DNA from: Pseudomonas sp. MM223
GTDB lineage: Bacteria > Pseudomonadota > Gammaproteobacteria > Pseudomonadales > Pseudomonadaceae
DNA length: 64,000 nt
Direction: 5' to 3'
NCBI GenBank assembly: GCA_947090765.1
Contig: OX352322.1
Span: 3,579,501-3,643,500, forward strand
The notes beneath the pieces are model-generated. The model was not told where the DNA came from. It did no database searches and saw only the letters and a program-made list of their open reading frames with translations. Within the stretch, counting starts at the first letter, position 1. Every line of letters begins with the position of its first letter. The translations under genes and the position numbers were made by a program. Shown here one piece after another: positions 36,453-44,365 of this stretch.

Positions 36453-36637
36453 TACGCGCTTTGCGCCGTGTTGGTTTGAATACCCATGGCGCATTCCAGA
36501 GCAAAATTTTAAGTGCATATGTGAACAGCCTTCGCCAAGATGTTCCCCCACGGGCTATTATCCCTGATATAGTTAAATTCCAACTTTTGTCTCACCAAGC
36601 CTTTCGTGCGATGGTAAATAAATTGACAGCCTTATAG
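36449..36637 (+). CDS. Short ORF overlapping an origin-like repeat
   Basis: A 62-codon frame starting in an ATGA overlap with the preceding gene. Its C-terminal half is formed by one copy of the repeated origin-like sequence (36533-36597), so coding potential is doubtful. Reported because of the coupled start. Confidence 0.25.
   Translation: MIRALRRVGLNTHGAFQSKILSAYVNSLRQDVPPRAIIPDIVKFQLLSHQAFRAMVNKLTAL
36533..36597. repeat. Origin-like repeat, copy A
   Basis: About 65 bp repeated almost exactly at 37027-37093. The conserved blocks are GGGCTATTATCCCTGATATA and CAACTTTTGTCTCAC. Read on the minus strand, the TATCAGGGATAATAGC block resembles the core of ColE2-type replication origins. Confidence 0.6.
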
Positions 36638-36675
36638 GCTGTATATATGCTTGGGGAAAAAGGGAGTGCGTGGCA

Positions 36676-36993
36676 ATGGATAAAGCAAAGGATTATGAAG
36701 GCGCAGTAATTCAGATCAATAATTCAATTCGTGAATTAGAAAGGATAATCCTATCCGACCGAATCGAAGGGATAAAAGTCTTAGAGTTTTTCCTTTCTTT
36801 CAATCCTGCAATATTTAATCAAGACGATTTGAGCATTAAAATGGATGCATGGCGACTTCTTGATGGACATTGCAAAGCTCATGCACGCCTGATTGTTGAG
36901 CAAAGCATATCCTTTGATATACCCATCTGGAAAACCTATCGGGAGAAAATCCAAAAGGTGATTGACCGTAGAAGAGAAATGTTTTCGGTGTAG
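36676..36993 (+). CDS. Hypothetical protein between the origin-like repeats
   Basis: A 105-residue protein; ATG at 36676 is chosen because AGGGAG lies 9-15 nt upstream, whereas the in-frame GTG at 36670 is too close. It is predicted to be helical (NSIRELERIILSDR, KTYREKIQKVIDRRREM). Its location between two origin-like repeats and next to rep suggests a replication or maintenance role, without direct evidence. Confidence 0.5.
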   Translation: MDKAKDYEGAVIQINNSIRELERIILSDRIEGIKVLEFFLSFNPAIFNQDDLSIKMDAWRLLDGHCKAHARLIVEQSISFDIPIWKTYREKIQKVIDRRREMFSV

Positions 36994-37026
36994 GCAAAAA
37001 TATTGGACTAGTAGGGAGAAAGTCCT

Positions 37027-37093
37027 GCCAAGACACTTCCCCTACGGGGCTATTATCCCTGATATAGTAAAAGTGCAACTTTTGTCTCACGCC
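37027..37093. other. ColE2-type origin candidate (repeat copy B)
   Basis: The second copy of the 65-bp repeat lies at the very end of the rep gene and just downstream of it, which is where ColE2-family plasmids keep their origin. On the minus strand it contains GAGAC followed by TATCAGGGATAATAGCCCC, close to the ColE2 core as I remember it. Confidence 0.6.
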
Positions 37094-38100
37094 AACTCAA
37101 TCGTCCCATCTTTAACTTTCCTGTAAAATGTGGCTCGGCTTATTCCAAGCTTCTCCCACGGCTTGGCCTCTGAAATGGTTTGACGCTCGGACTCAACGCC
37201 ATTTGCCTTTCTATAATAGTAGGTTCGTTTAGGAATACCTTCTGTCTCCCAAGGCTTATCGCCCGTGTAAATCACATTCCCTTTGCTTTTCTGCCTTGAT
37301 TGCTTGGCTCGCTCGCTTTTCAGTTCGTTCAATCTTTCAATAGAGAACTGCTGCGTTATGAAGCGATAGACGCTATCTGCGATGGTTCGCACCTCATTCA
37401 TACCTAACGGGCATTCAAAGGTGTTGAATAGCATCGCTTGGTCAAGAATTTGGGCGTTTAGCTCCACCTGGTGAAATCTGTGCCAGTTTGAATATGCCCA
37501 ATGGCGCAGGTTATCGAATAACGTGCAGTTCCTGCCAGACGCAAACCCATCCTCTACATTTTTCTTTTTCTTGGCTTCTCGCTGCTGCTTTACAAGGTCT
37601 TTATCTACAAACTCATTAAGATAGTCCAGGTCATACGGTTCATCCTCAAAGGAGAAAACGCTATATTCTGAACTCTGAAATGGATTCTTGGTTAAAAGTC
37701 CATTGTAATTCATATCTGCGCCTACTCTAACCGCAAGGCCGTGTTCAACATCGGAACAGTATTTTAACGGCTTTAATCGCCCGCTAACGTCTATTTTGAC
37801 TGATGTTTTGAGAATGTAGGTCATATGGGAGCGCCCATTGTCTAAATTTCTGACGATGAGGTGGGGAGCTGGTAGTCCTTTATTGGACCAGTCCATGGCG
37901 CTGATTTCACTATCTAAGTCAAAAATAAGGAAGTATTTGTGAGTAGCTGAATTTGGCTGTATGTAGTTTGATTTAAGGGCTGTTTTTAAACTAGTAACCT
38001 TTTTGCCAAATGAATAGTTGTTTGTGTAGTAGGGCTTTGGTGGTAGTTTTGACTTGTATAGTTCAAGAGCGCTTTCAAGTCTGGAAGGTGCATATCTCAT
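37087..38100 (-). CDS. ColE2-type replication initiator (replicase plus PriCT domains)
   Basis: A 337-residue Rep protein. The N-terminal replicase domain shows YFLIFDLDSE (near residue 55), LPAPHLIVRNLDNGRSHMTY (about 75-95) and a GLLTKNPF block (about 154); a PriCT-type segment follows with GRNCTLFDNLRHWAY (about 208). The C-terminal third is basic and contains two HTH-like repeats (KPWETEGIPKRTYYYRKA and KPWEKLGISRATFYRKV) that would contact the origin. ColE2-type Rep both binds the origin and primes leading-strand synthesis. RBS AGGAG 3 nt before the ATG. The origin candidate overlaps its 3' end. This gene implies that the excised circle can replicate. Confidence 0.85.
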   Translation of the reverse strand: MRYAPSRLESALELYKSKLPPKPYYTNNYSFGKKVTSLKTALKSNYIQPNSATHKYFLIFDLDSEISAMDWSNKGLPAPHLIVRNLDNGRSHMTYILKTSVKIDVSGRLKPLKYCSDVEHGLAVRVGADMNYNGLLTKNPFQSSEYSVFSFEDEPYDLDYLNEFVDKDLVKQQREAKKKKNVEDGFASGRNCTLFDNLRHWAYSNWHRFHQVELNAQILDQAMLFNTFECPLGMNEVRTIADSVYRFITQQFSIERLNELKSERAKQSRQKSKGNVIYTGDKPWETEGIPKRTYYYRKANGVESERQTISEAKPWEKLGISRATFYRKVKDGTIELA

Positions 38101-38417
38101 TATCTCCTCAATTATTTTAATTATTTAGGAGAAGATCTTGAGTTTTACCCTTGCAACTTAGTTTTCAAATGTTAAACTGATTAAGCAAACGATAATTGTA
38201 GAAATTAAATTGGTTGGTCCCTCCTAATCTCTACTCCTTTAACCAAAATACCATTTAACCCTTAAAGCGCAAGTTTTAAGGGTTTTGTATTTTTCAAGCT
38301 GTCGGATTAATTAAATTATACTATGGGTGGGCGAAATTATGCTGCACGGCAATTATGACCATTTTGAATACTATCTCTACTGCCGTGCAGTAAGGCTCTT
38401 AGCTTACCCTCTCTGAC
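38101..38417. other. Intergenic region with hairpin and 10-bp inverted repeat
   Basis: A 317-bp A+T-rich stretch upstream of rep and downstream of the PD-(D/E)XK gene. It holds a CCCTTAAA/TTTTAAGGG hairpin at about 38259-38282 and a perfect inverted repeat CTGCACGGCA/TGCCGTGCAG (38342-38351 and 38381-38390). The rep leader with its copy-control antisense RNA should lie at the left side, but I cannot delimit it. Confidence 0.4.
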
Positions 38418-40439
38418 TCAAACCACTAAGCCCTGAGCCTTGCATCTGTCTAGGAATGTCAGGCGATTTACAAACTCAGTATATGTATCTCTGCTACCAG
38501 TTGTTACTCCTATGAAACTTTTAATGTGTTTAAAAAAATCATTAGGAGTATCGGAGTTTTCAAGAACCATCATTATCTGCGGGATGCTCATGAATAGGGA
38601 GTTATGAAATGGAACTCTACCTTCACCAAACTCACCATTTGTCACTGCTAAATTCTTTAAGCCTTCTGAGTGCTTGCGCCACTTGTTTAACTTCTTATCC
38701 TCTGCACTATCCTGATGCTTGAAGCTGCTAACGGCAGCTATGGTGAGAAGTCTTTGCAACACCGTTTTATCTTGTAAAGCCCCAAAATCTGGAAGGCTTA
38801 CGGAAATCCGTCTGACATTTCGATTATCCAACAGTATGGTTTTCTCGCCATCCTTGTTTTTAAGACGCAAAGATCCATTTGTTTTTAGCGAATTTTCAAT
38901 CCTCATTGCCTGAAAGTGTGATGCTAAAACACTATCGGCAAGATCTATCAAAATTTGGCCTTCATCACCAGATTGAGCTTGCCTAGTAAGACCTTTTTTC
39001 TTCATCTCGAAAATATAAAGATCTTCGTCAGTATCACACAACAAATCTACTTCTAGTTTAGATTCGCCACCAACACGTTCACCATAAGTTATGCTTATCC
39101 CTTTATTGGCGAACTCACTTCGGAGATAATCCTCAATGACGTAACCTAATCTACTATCTTTTTCGTTATCCCATTTTCCATTTGGATGAGATATAGCAGC
39201 ACATACAGTATTTACACACGCAACAGAGGCTATGCTCTTAGGGAGGATTTTGTAAGATTTCCCGAGCTTAATTGTGGGCTTAAAATAGTGATTTATATCC
39301 AGGCTAGATGGTGGGAATTTTAGCTCTAAATTTACTAAGCCGGACTCTGCACTCAACAGCCCATCCATTACGGCTGTTACTTTAAACTCCGACAAATTGC
39401 ATTTTTGCGAAAGTTCCTTAGATGTTACAGTAATGAGTTTCTTTGTCTCGGACTTGGATATTAGCGCAATGGCAACTCTGGCAGCATCTTTTACTGAAAC
39501 ACCATATGACCTATATTCATCTCCATCAAATCGGGCGGATAAAAGCGAGATCAAAGAAGATGCATAGCTAGCCTTGGCTTGCGTTACGCCAACGAAGTTA
39601 TCATAAAATATGTTATTCCTAATAAATTCGATCAGCTTTTCTTCCGTGAGGTGCATTGCTTCAAACTGACTATAAGGTTGCACCTCATAAACAACAACAA
39701 TATCTCCCACAATATTCACCAGCCGCTGAAAAAGGCCATCGCTCTTATTTCCACGAGTGCCCGCATACTTTGAAGCTACGGCTAGGAGATAACCGAACGG
39801 AATAGCTGCGTGGATTTCCGTCGTTCCCATTGATAGGTTACGATACTCCATAAACCGTCCAGTCGTAGGATTGTATGTCCGACCAAGACAGCTAGCTAAT
39901 GAGTCTAGTAAGTTATCACCGCCATATTCTCGACATATTCTTTCAATTTCCGAATTAATCAATCCATTGCTGCCTTCGGAAATATAAAACTTATAGTCAA
40001 TCTCAGAAAACTCAACGCCAATAGATAGTAGCCGTATATATGAAAAAGCGAATGTGTGAAGTTTATCCTCATTGAACAAGGGATGCTGTTGATCAAAATA
40101 AACAAGTTCTTTGCGATTCTCTATGATTATTTTTATCAGCTGAACCCAGTCAGTTTTTGGTGGGATTTGTAAATCGTGTTTTACATCACATCTTGCAGCT
40201 TCTCGAATTGAGTCCAACACTGGGATGTATTTAGTGTAGTCTAGCTTTCCCTGATGATGCAGAATTACGAGCTTTTGCCTAAGATAAACTACTGCCGAAA
40301 ATATCTCGCCTGAATCCCCAATTTTTTGCCTTGCCTTTTCATATACTTCTTTGTAGCCTTCCCTAGTTCTATATTCAGCGGCTTCACAGCTGGCAAGATA
40401 TTTATCACAAATTCCGACAAAAGCCTCGTAGTCCATCAT
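38418..40439 (-). CDS. PD-(D/E)XK nuclease-like protein, candidate defence effector
   Basis: A 673-residue protein without recognised full-length relatives. The N-terminal 420 residues are mainly helical with an HTH-like stretch (VTSKELSQKCNLSEFKVTAVM, about 340). Around residues 433-480 it has the restriction-nuclease signature: Glu in YVIEDYL, Asp in KLEVDLLC and E-x-K in IFEMKKK, in the right order and spacing. The remaining 190 residues are alpha/beta. Start at one of two adjacent ATGs; AAGGA lies about 10 nt upstream. A hexanucleotide repeat sits 16-63 nt before the start and an XRE regulator gene lies just upstream in the same direction. Cargo position on a mobile element suggests anti-phage or anti-plasmid defence; this is inference. 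Confidence 0.6.
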   Translation of the reverse strand: MMDYEAFVGICDKYLASCEAAEYRTREGYKEVYEKARQKIGDSGEIFSAVVYLRQKLVILHHQGKLDYTKYIPVLDSIREAARCDVKHDLQIPPKTDWVQLIKIIIENRKELVYFDQQHPLFNEDKLHTFAFSYIRLLSIGVEFSEIDYKFYISEGSNGLINSEIERICREYGGDNLLDSLASCLGRTYNPTTGRFMEYRNLSMGTTEIHAAIPFGYLLAVASKYAGTRGNKSDGLFQRLVNIVGDIVVVYEVQPYSQFEAMHLTEEKLIEFIRNNIFYDNFVGVTQAKASYASSLISLLSARFDGDEYRSYGVSVKDAARVAIALISKSETKKLITVTSKELSQKCNLSEFKVTAVMDGLLSAESGLVNLELKFPPSSLDINHYFKPTIKLGKSYKILPKSIASVACVNTVCAAISHPNGKWDNEKDSRLGYVIEDYLRSEFANKGISITYGERVGGESKLEVDLLCDTDEDLYIFEMKKKGLTRQAQSGDEGQILIDLADSVLASHFQAMRIENSLKTNGSLRLKNKDGEKTILLDNRNVRRISVSLPDFGALQDKTVLQRLLTIAAVSSFKHQDSAEDKKLNKWRKHSEGLKNLAVTNGEFGEGRVPFHNSLFMSIPQIMMVLENSDTPNDFFKHIKSFIGVTTGSRDTYTEFVNRLTFLDRCKAQGLVV

Positions 40440-40455
40440 GCCATGAATATCCTTA

Positions 40456-40502
40456 GTTGCGGTTGCGGTTGCGGTTGCGGTTGCGGTTGCGGTTGCGGTT
40501 GC
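40456..40502. repeat. Hexanucleotide tandem repeat (GGTTGC)n
   Basis: Seven full and one partial GGTTGC units (GCAACC on the coding strand of the downstream gene). The tract lies between the XRE regulator gene and the nuclease-like gene, within the latter's leader or promoter. The unit is a multiple of three and the frame through it is open but lacks a normal start codon. Confidence 0.9.
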
Positions 40503-40551
40503 GGTCAGAGATGAGGCTTTGGAATCAAAACTTACAGATTTAGCTGCTTAA

Positions 40552-40893
40552 CTAACTACCATTTTTCAAAATAATTTTTTTGGCGGCACCTACTATCTCC
40601 ACAAGAGTCTGCTCATCTGCCTGATAGGCAATATCGCAAAGATCATGGCGCAGCTTCGCCGCCGTAGGTTCTGTGTCGTCCTGGCTGGCGAAGAAATCGC
40701 CCACTCCTACACCAAGCGCAGTAGCAATCTGCTCTAACACCTCAATGCTAGGGGCGTATTCGCCTCTCTCGTAACGACTCACCGTCATTGACTCGCAGCC
40801 AAGGGCCTCCGCAAGGGTGGCTTGTGTCCATCCTTTGTCTACTCGTAAGCCCTTGATTCGCTTACCAAGAGCTTTGGCGGCTGGCTGCGTCAT
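40552..40893 (-). CDS. XRE-family transcriptional regulator
   Basis: A 113-residue protein with an N-terminal HTH_3 domain (RIKGLRVDKGWTQATLAEAL, then TVSRYERGEYAPSIEVLEQIA) and a C-terminal helical tail probably used for dimerisation. It lies 112 bp upstream of the nuclease-like gene on the same strand and divergent from the lipoprotein gene. A palindrome around its own start codon suggests autorepression. It may act as the control protein of the nuclease-like gene, in the way C proteins control restriction genes. Confidence 0.85.
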   Translation of the reverse strand: MTQPAAKALGKRIKGLRVDKGWTQATLAEALGCESMTVSRYERGEYAPSIEVLEQIATALGVGVGDFFASQDDTEPTAAKLRHDLCDIAYQADEQTLVEIVGAAKKIILKNGS

Positions 40894-40918
40894 CTGAAAA
40901 TTTCCTGAAAATCAGATG
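40891..40918. promoter_or_regulatory. Operator-like palindrome at the XRE start
   Basis: CATCTGA (40891-40897) and TCAGATG (40912-40918) form a perfect 7-bp inverted repeat, with an inner direct repeat TGAAAAT. It covers the start codon and RBS of the XRE gene. Confidence 0.5.
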
Positions 40919-41045
40919 CTTACACCTATTCTACCACCCTTGAAGGTCATGATTTGGCTACTGTATTGCGATCATATAGCTATATCTCGTATAGTCTTTT
41001 CCCGTATAGCTCGGCGGTTCGAGCAAGCGAAAGGAGAAAATGGCT

Positions 41046-41345
41046 ATGAAACAGGTAGTTATGGCGTTGGCGCTCGGGTGTGGTGTGGTTGGGTGTGCAG
41101 AGATGCAGCAACAGGCTGGATCTCTCCTTGGGCAACCAGCCCAACCTCAGCAGGTAGCTATGGAAGGTGGCCAGCCGGTGCAGTCGCTGGGTGGTGGCCA
41201 GTCGAACCAAGGCACGGTGCAGAGCGCCGTAGCTCAGGAAGGGTCGTCTATGGCGTCGGACATGGCGAAGGAGGCATCCAGCACGCTAAAAAATGAGGTG
41301 AGTTCGTCCATTCGCTCTGCCATACGTGGTGCTTTCAGCCGTTGA
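41046..41345 (+). CDS. Small predicted lipoprotein of the element
   Basis: A 99-residue protein starting MKQVVMALALGCGVVGCAEM; AGGAG is 9 nt before this ATG but only 3 nt before the one at 41040, hence the choice. The lipobox VVGC predicts lipid attachment. The mature part is rich in Gln, Gly and Ser with a helical C-terminus. It is the first gene of a rightward run of small envelope proteins. Function unknown; entry exclusion or surface-modifying roles are possible for plasmid lipoproteins. Confidence 0.55.
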   Translation: MKQVVMALALGCGVVGCAEMQQQAGSLLGQPAQPQQVAMEGGQPVQSLGGGQSNQGTVQSAVAQEGSSMASDMAKEASSTLKNEVSSSIRSAIRGAFSR

Positions 41346-41350
41346 TAAAT

Positions 41351-41376
41351 AAGAGCCCCTTATAGGGGCTTTTTGC
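41351..41376 (+). terminator. Intrinsic terminator after the lipoprotein gene
   Basis: AGCCCC/GGGGCT stem with a TTATA loop followed by TTTTTGCT. Confidence 0.75.
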
Positions 41377-41390
41377 TGGGATGCTGAAAA

Positions 41391-41753
41391 ATGAAGCAAG
41401 ACGAAAACGGACTGTATATAGCTAATGATGGCTCGAAGCATGGAAACGAATATCACGCTTTGAAACATGATGAAGAGGCTTTTAGAGCAGCGTTAAATCA
41501 TGGCCTCAAACCAGCTGATTTAAACGGGAAGCTGGCGCAGATTGTCACGCTACTATTCTTTTTCTTTGCAGGATGGTTTTTTTGGGATAACAAATCCTAC
41601 TTTTTCGCATTGCTAATGGCCCCATTAGGTTTGACGGTAATGATGCTTGTGGATTGGTGCGTTAAGCGCATCCATCCTTTTCTTAGGCTCTTGCTGATGA
41701 TCTTTTTTGCGTGGTTTGCTTTATATGTCGGAAATGGTGGGTGGTGGCGATGA
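41391..41753 (+). CDS. Small membrane protein of the element
   Basis: A 120-residue protein with a hydrophilic N-terminal 50 residues (KHGNEYHALKHDEEAF) and then about three hydrophobic segments (LLFFFFAGWFFW, FFALLMAPLGLTVMMLVDW, LLLMIFFAWFALYV). It is coupled to the next gene by an ATGA overlap. The N-terminal hydrophilic part followed by helices resembles DUF2628-like membrane proteins, but I would not assign it. Confidence 0.5.
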   Translation: MKQDENGLYIANDGSKHGNEYHALKHDEEAFRAALNHGLKPADLNGKLAQIVTLLFFFFAGWFFWDNKSYFFALLMAPLGLTVMMLVDWCVKRIHPFLRLLLMIFFAWFALYVGNGGWWR

Positions 41754-42283
41754 GAAAGTTGATTCTACTACTGGGGTTAGGGTTGGTGAGTCAAAGCTAT
41801 GCAGCCTGCCAAGATAGATATTATTACTATCGACCAACGCTAAGCGTAACGAATATCAAAGGCTGGCAAGTCTACGATGACAAAGGCTTTATTGGGAGTC
41901 GAGAACATTCCGATATAGGGCAGATGGTCAAGGAATGTGGATCCCCTGCCAGTGGCGGCAAATACAACATTCAAGCGATAGTGAATATTGTGGTTCCAGC
42001 TAGTTTCTATCAGCTTAAAAAACCATTGTTTAACTATCCAGACATTCGCCTTCCGAGTGGTGTTAATGGTGGGCAAGGTGTTTATCTCGACATTCGACAA
42101 CAGGCAGGGTTCTCTAATGTTCAAGCGCAATACTCTGGTGAAGTCAGAAAAGACGGAAACATTGGAATTGTTCAGGTCTATCTGGTCCGGGAAGGGAAAG
42201 ATGAATTGAAAACCCCTGAATGGTTCTACAAAAACCATTCTTATTTGAGTGGAAAAGGATACAGCTACACAACCTTTAAATAA
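41750..42283 (+). CDS. Secreted hypothetical protein of the element
   Basis: A 177-residue protein starting MRKLILLLGLGLVSQSYAAC, a cleavable signal peptide. The mature protein begins with a Tyr-rich stretch (CQDRYYYYR) and has a second Cys in KECGSPASGG. It overlaps the preceding membrane-protein gene by 4 nt and is probably a periplasmic partner of it. No family recognised. Confidence 0.55.
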   Translation: MRKLILLLGLGLVSQSYAACQDRYYYYRPTLSVTNIKGWQVYDDKGFIGSREHSDIGQMVKECGSPASGGKYNIQAIVNIVVPASFYQLKKPLFNYPDIRLPSGVNGGQGVYLDIRQQAGFSNVQAQYSGEVRKDGNIGIVQVYLVREGKDELKTPEWFYKNHSYLSGKGYSYTTFK

Positions 42284-42332
42284 ATTTGCGTTTACCTTTG
42301 CAAAGGTTACGATAATTGAAAAGGATTATGTA

Positions 42333-42542
42333 ATGAAAAAAATTGCTCGGTTGTTTTTGATTTTTTGTGCTTTGTTTTCTGTCGGGGCTTACGCTGGTAA
42401 TGGTAGTGGAAACCCTAAGAATGACTTGGGGTATGGTGCCAAATATGACCAGAAACCCCATTATATTTGGAAAGATGGGAAGTTGGTAAAGAATCCAGAC
42501 AACACCACTTCAAAAAAACAAGAAGTTGCGAAAAGCAAATAA
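42333..42542 (+). CDS. Small secreted protein of the element
   Basis: A 69-residue protein starting MKKIARLFLIFCALFSVGAYA, a signal peptide followed by a short polar, Lys- and Asn-rich mature peptide. RBS AAGGA lies about 10 nt before the ATG. It is the last gene before a strong terminator. Confidence 0.5.
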   Translation: MKKIARLFLIFCALFSVGAYAGNGSGNPKNDLGYGAKYDQKPHYIWKDGKLVKNPDNTTSKKQEVAKSK

Positions 42543-42553
42543 GCTACGACGGC

Positions 42554-42586
42554 AGGCGCCCCAATGACAGTTGGCGGCGCCTTTTT
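42554..42586 (+). terminator. Intrinsic terminator
   Basis: AGGCGCC/GGCGCCT stem followed by TTTTTATTT, 12 nt after the small secreted protein gene. Confidence 0.8.
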
Positions 42587-42627
42587 ATTTGCGTGATACA
42601 ATTTAAGTATACGCAAATAAACACCAA

Positions 42628-44301
42628 ATGAAATTTTCAAAAACGCTCTTACCTTTGCTGCTCTCTATCCTGTTACCGAATGCATATGCGGACGGAGGAA
42701 GTGGGTCAAACTCATCTACAACCTGTTCGGGAGTGGCTGCATGTCCAGCAGGCCAAGCCGGGTCAGTCTCTTTCACATATAGGATTCAGTTTTATGACAA
42801 AGGAAGATGTCCGGGAATAACGGATGAAGTTCAGAATAGGTTCCAGCAAGGACAGAGCAATGAAGATGTTATGTATTATCTGCACAAGGCAACACATTAT
42901 GCTGGGACGCAGAATATAAATATATCAAGAAACTGCATTGATGCTGGGCCAACTTACCAGTCAACTCAAACTGAAACGCAAAATTTACAGTGCCCAGCGA
43001 CTCAGCCAGGTGGTGTATGGACACAAAGTAGAACTTATGAGTTATGGTCTGACGGTAGCCATAGAAACCCTTCTGCGTGGGCTGATGTAATCAAGACCTG
43101 CGTAGCGGCCCCAGTAGGCAGAGGCACGGATACGCAAAGCCTGAATTGCCCTGCATCGGCTCCCAAAGGAATATGGACGCAGACTAGGACATATGACCTT
43201 TGGTCTGACGGCACTAAAACGAATTTCTCACCTTGGGTTGACTCGGCAAAAACTTGTGCGGCTGGAATACAGAGCAGAGAAACCGAGTCTAGAACTGTTA
43301 GCTGTGCGATTGGTGAAATAGGATCAATTCAACAGAAACAAACCTATGAAATTTGGACCGATGGGTCGAAGAAAAACTATTCTGGCTGGGTCGTTAGCTC
43401 TAAGAATTGTAAAGCTGTTCCTACAACAACGACTGAGACAAGAGAAGGTGTGCAAGAAGAAACATGCGACTCTTACAACGAAGTTCCAGCAGGAACCTTC
43501 TCTGGAACCGTCTACAAATACGGGACATACATAACAACATATAGCGAGACAACAAAACAAACTGACACAAAATTCAAGCTCAGATCATTGGACTTTACTT
43601 CTTGTGTTTATCAGTTTGATGAAATCATAACGGAAACTCAGGAGCTACAATGCCCTGCGGGACAAAGTGGGTCTATCCAACAATATAGAATTAGAGTCAA
43701 AACAACATCTGGCGCATTGATTTACCCTGACAGGCTTGCACCTGACGGAGTAAATAAGATAAGTGGAAAAACTTGGATTACTAGCAATAATAGCTGTGCA
43801 ACAACACAGAAAGAAATTCAGAATTCAAATATTGAAACTCCGCCAGAAGGTTTGTTAAGCAATATATCTGTAACCTCGTCCAGCTTGCAGGGCGGAGAAG
43901 TATTTTCGAACTATCTTAATAGCCTTTCTGCTTCAAGCTGGGCGACGAATGAGCGTCACAAATTGATAGTGAATATAGATGACCTGAGCAGTGGGAAATA
44001 CAGTGCCAGCAAGATTGGTGCAGTCGTTTCTAAATTCCAATCCGTGGTGGGTGCTAGGAATGCTGATATTGAAATAGCCCTACCTAGGACGATAGATAAA
44101 TATGTCGGCAATGGCGAGATAACTGCCCAAGCAGTGAAGGAAAAGACAGTGCTGATGAAAGACGTTTATTTTGAAGGGGGTGATGTAAGGCTGACCTACA
44201 TGCAGCTTGGCAAGAAAACAATAGAAAAGCCTCAGTCAAAGGAGGTCGTGATTAATGTTATCCCAAAAAATTTAGGCATAAGAGGCGTATTTTCAAATTG
44301 A
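42628..44301 (+). CDS. Large secreted Cys-rich repeat protein, possible adhesin
   Basis: A 557-residue protein with a signal peptide (cleavage after NAYA). From about residue 118 it contains repeated modules of about 50 residues with the pattern L-x-C-P-A ... G-x-W-T-Q-x-R-T-Y-x-L-W-S-D-G ... K-T-C (starting near 118, 172 and 224, with a degenerate one near 336). Each module has two Cys that could be paired. The C-terminal 150 residues lack Cys and look like a separate alpha/beta domain. The architecture fits an extracellular adhesion or pilus-tip protein and the element also carries a prepilin, but no homology is certain. Confidence 0.5.
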   Translation: MKFSKTLLPLLLSILLPNAYADGGSGSNSSTTCSGVAACPAGQAGSVSFTYRIQFYDKGRCPGITDEVQNRFQQGQSNEDVMYYLHKATHYAGTQNINISRNCIDAGPTYQSTQTETQNLQCPATQPGGVWTQSRTYELWSDGSHRNPSAWADVIKTCVAAPVGRGTDTQSLNCPASAPKGIWTQTRTYDLWSDGTKTNFSPWVDSAKTCAAGIQSRETESRTVSCAIGEIGSIQQKQTYEIWTDGSKKNYSGWVVSSKNCKAVPTTTTETREGVQEETCDSYNEVPAGTFSGTVYKYGTYITTYSETTKQTDTKFKLRSLDFTSCVYQFDEIITETQELQCPAGQSGSIQQYRIRVKTTSGALIYPDRLAPDGVNKISGKTWITSNNSCATTQKEIQNSNIETPPEGLLSNISVTSSSLQGGEVFSNYLNSLSASSWATNERHKLIVNIDDLSSGKYSASKIGAVVSKFQSVVGARNADIEIALPRTIDKYVGNGEITAQAVKEKTVLMKDVYFEGGDVRLTYMQLGKKTIEKPQSKEVVINVIPKNLGIRGVFSN

Positions 44302-44344
44302 TATGCTATCCTGGTATTGTCATATTTGACTTTAATTATTTATC

Positions 44345-44365
44345 GCCACCTTCGGGTGGCTTTTT
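44345..44365 (+). terminator. Intrinsic terminator
   Basis: GCCACC/GGTGGC stem with a TTCG tetraloop followed by TTTTT; it ends the Cys-rich protein transcript and meets the end of the convergent relaxase gene. Confidence 0.8.

Noticed and set aside
40456..40502. GGTTGC repeat as part of a coding sequence of the nuclease-like gene
   Set aside because: The frame is open through the repeat but has no ATG, GTG or TTG start upstream before a TAA; the ATG pair at 40434-40439 with AAGGA upstream is a better start.
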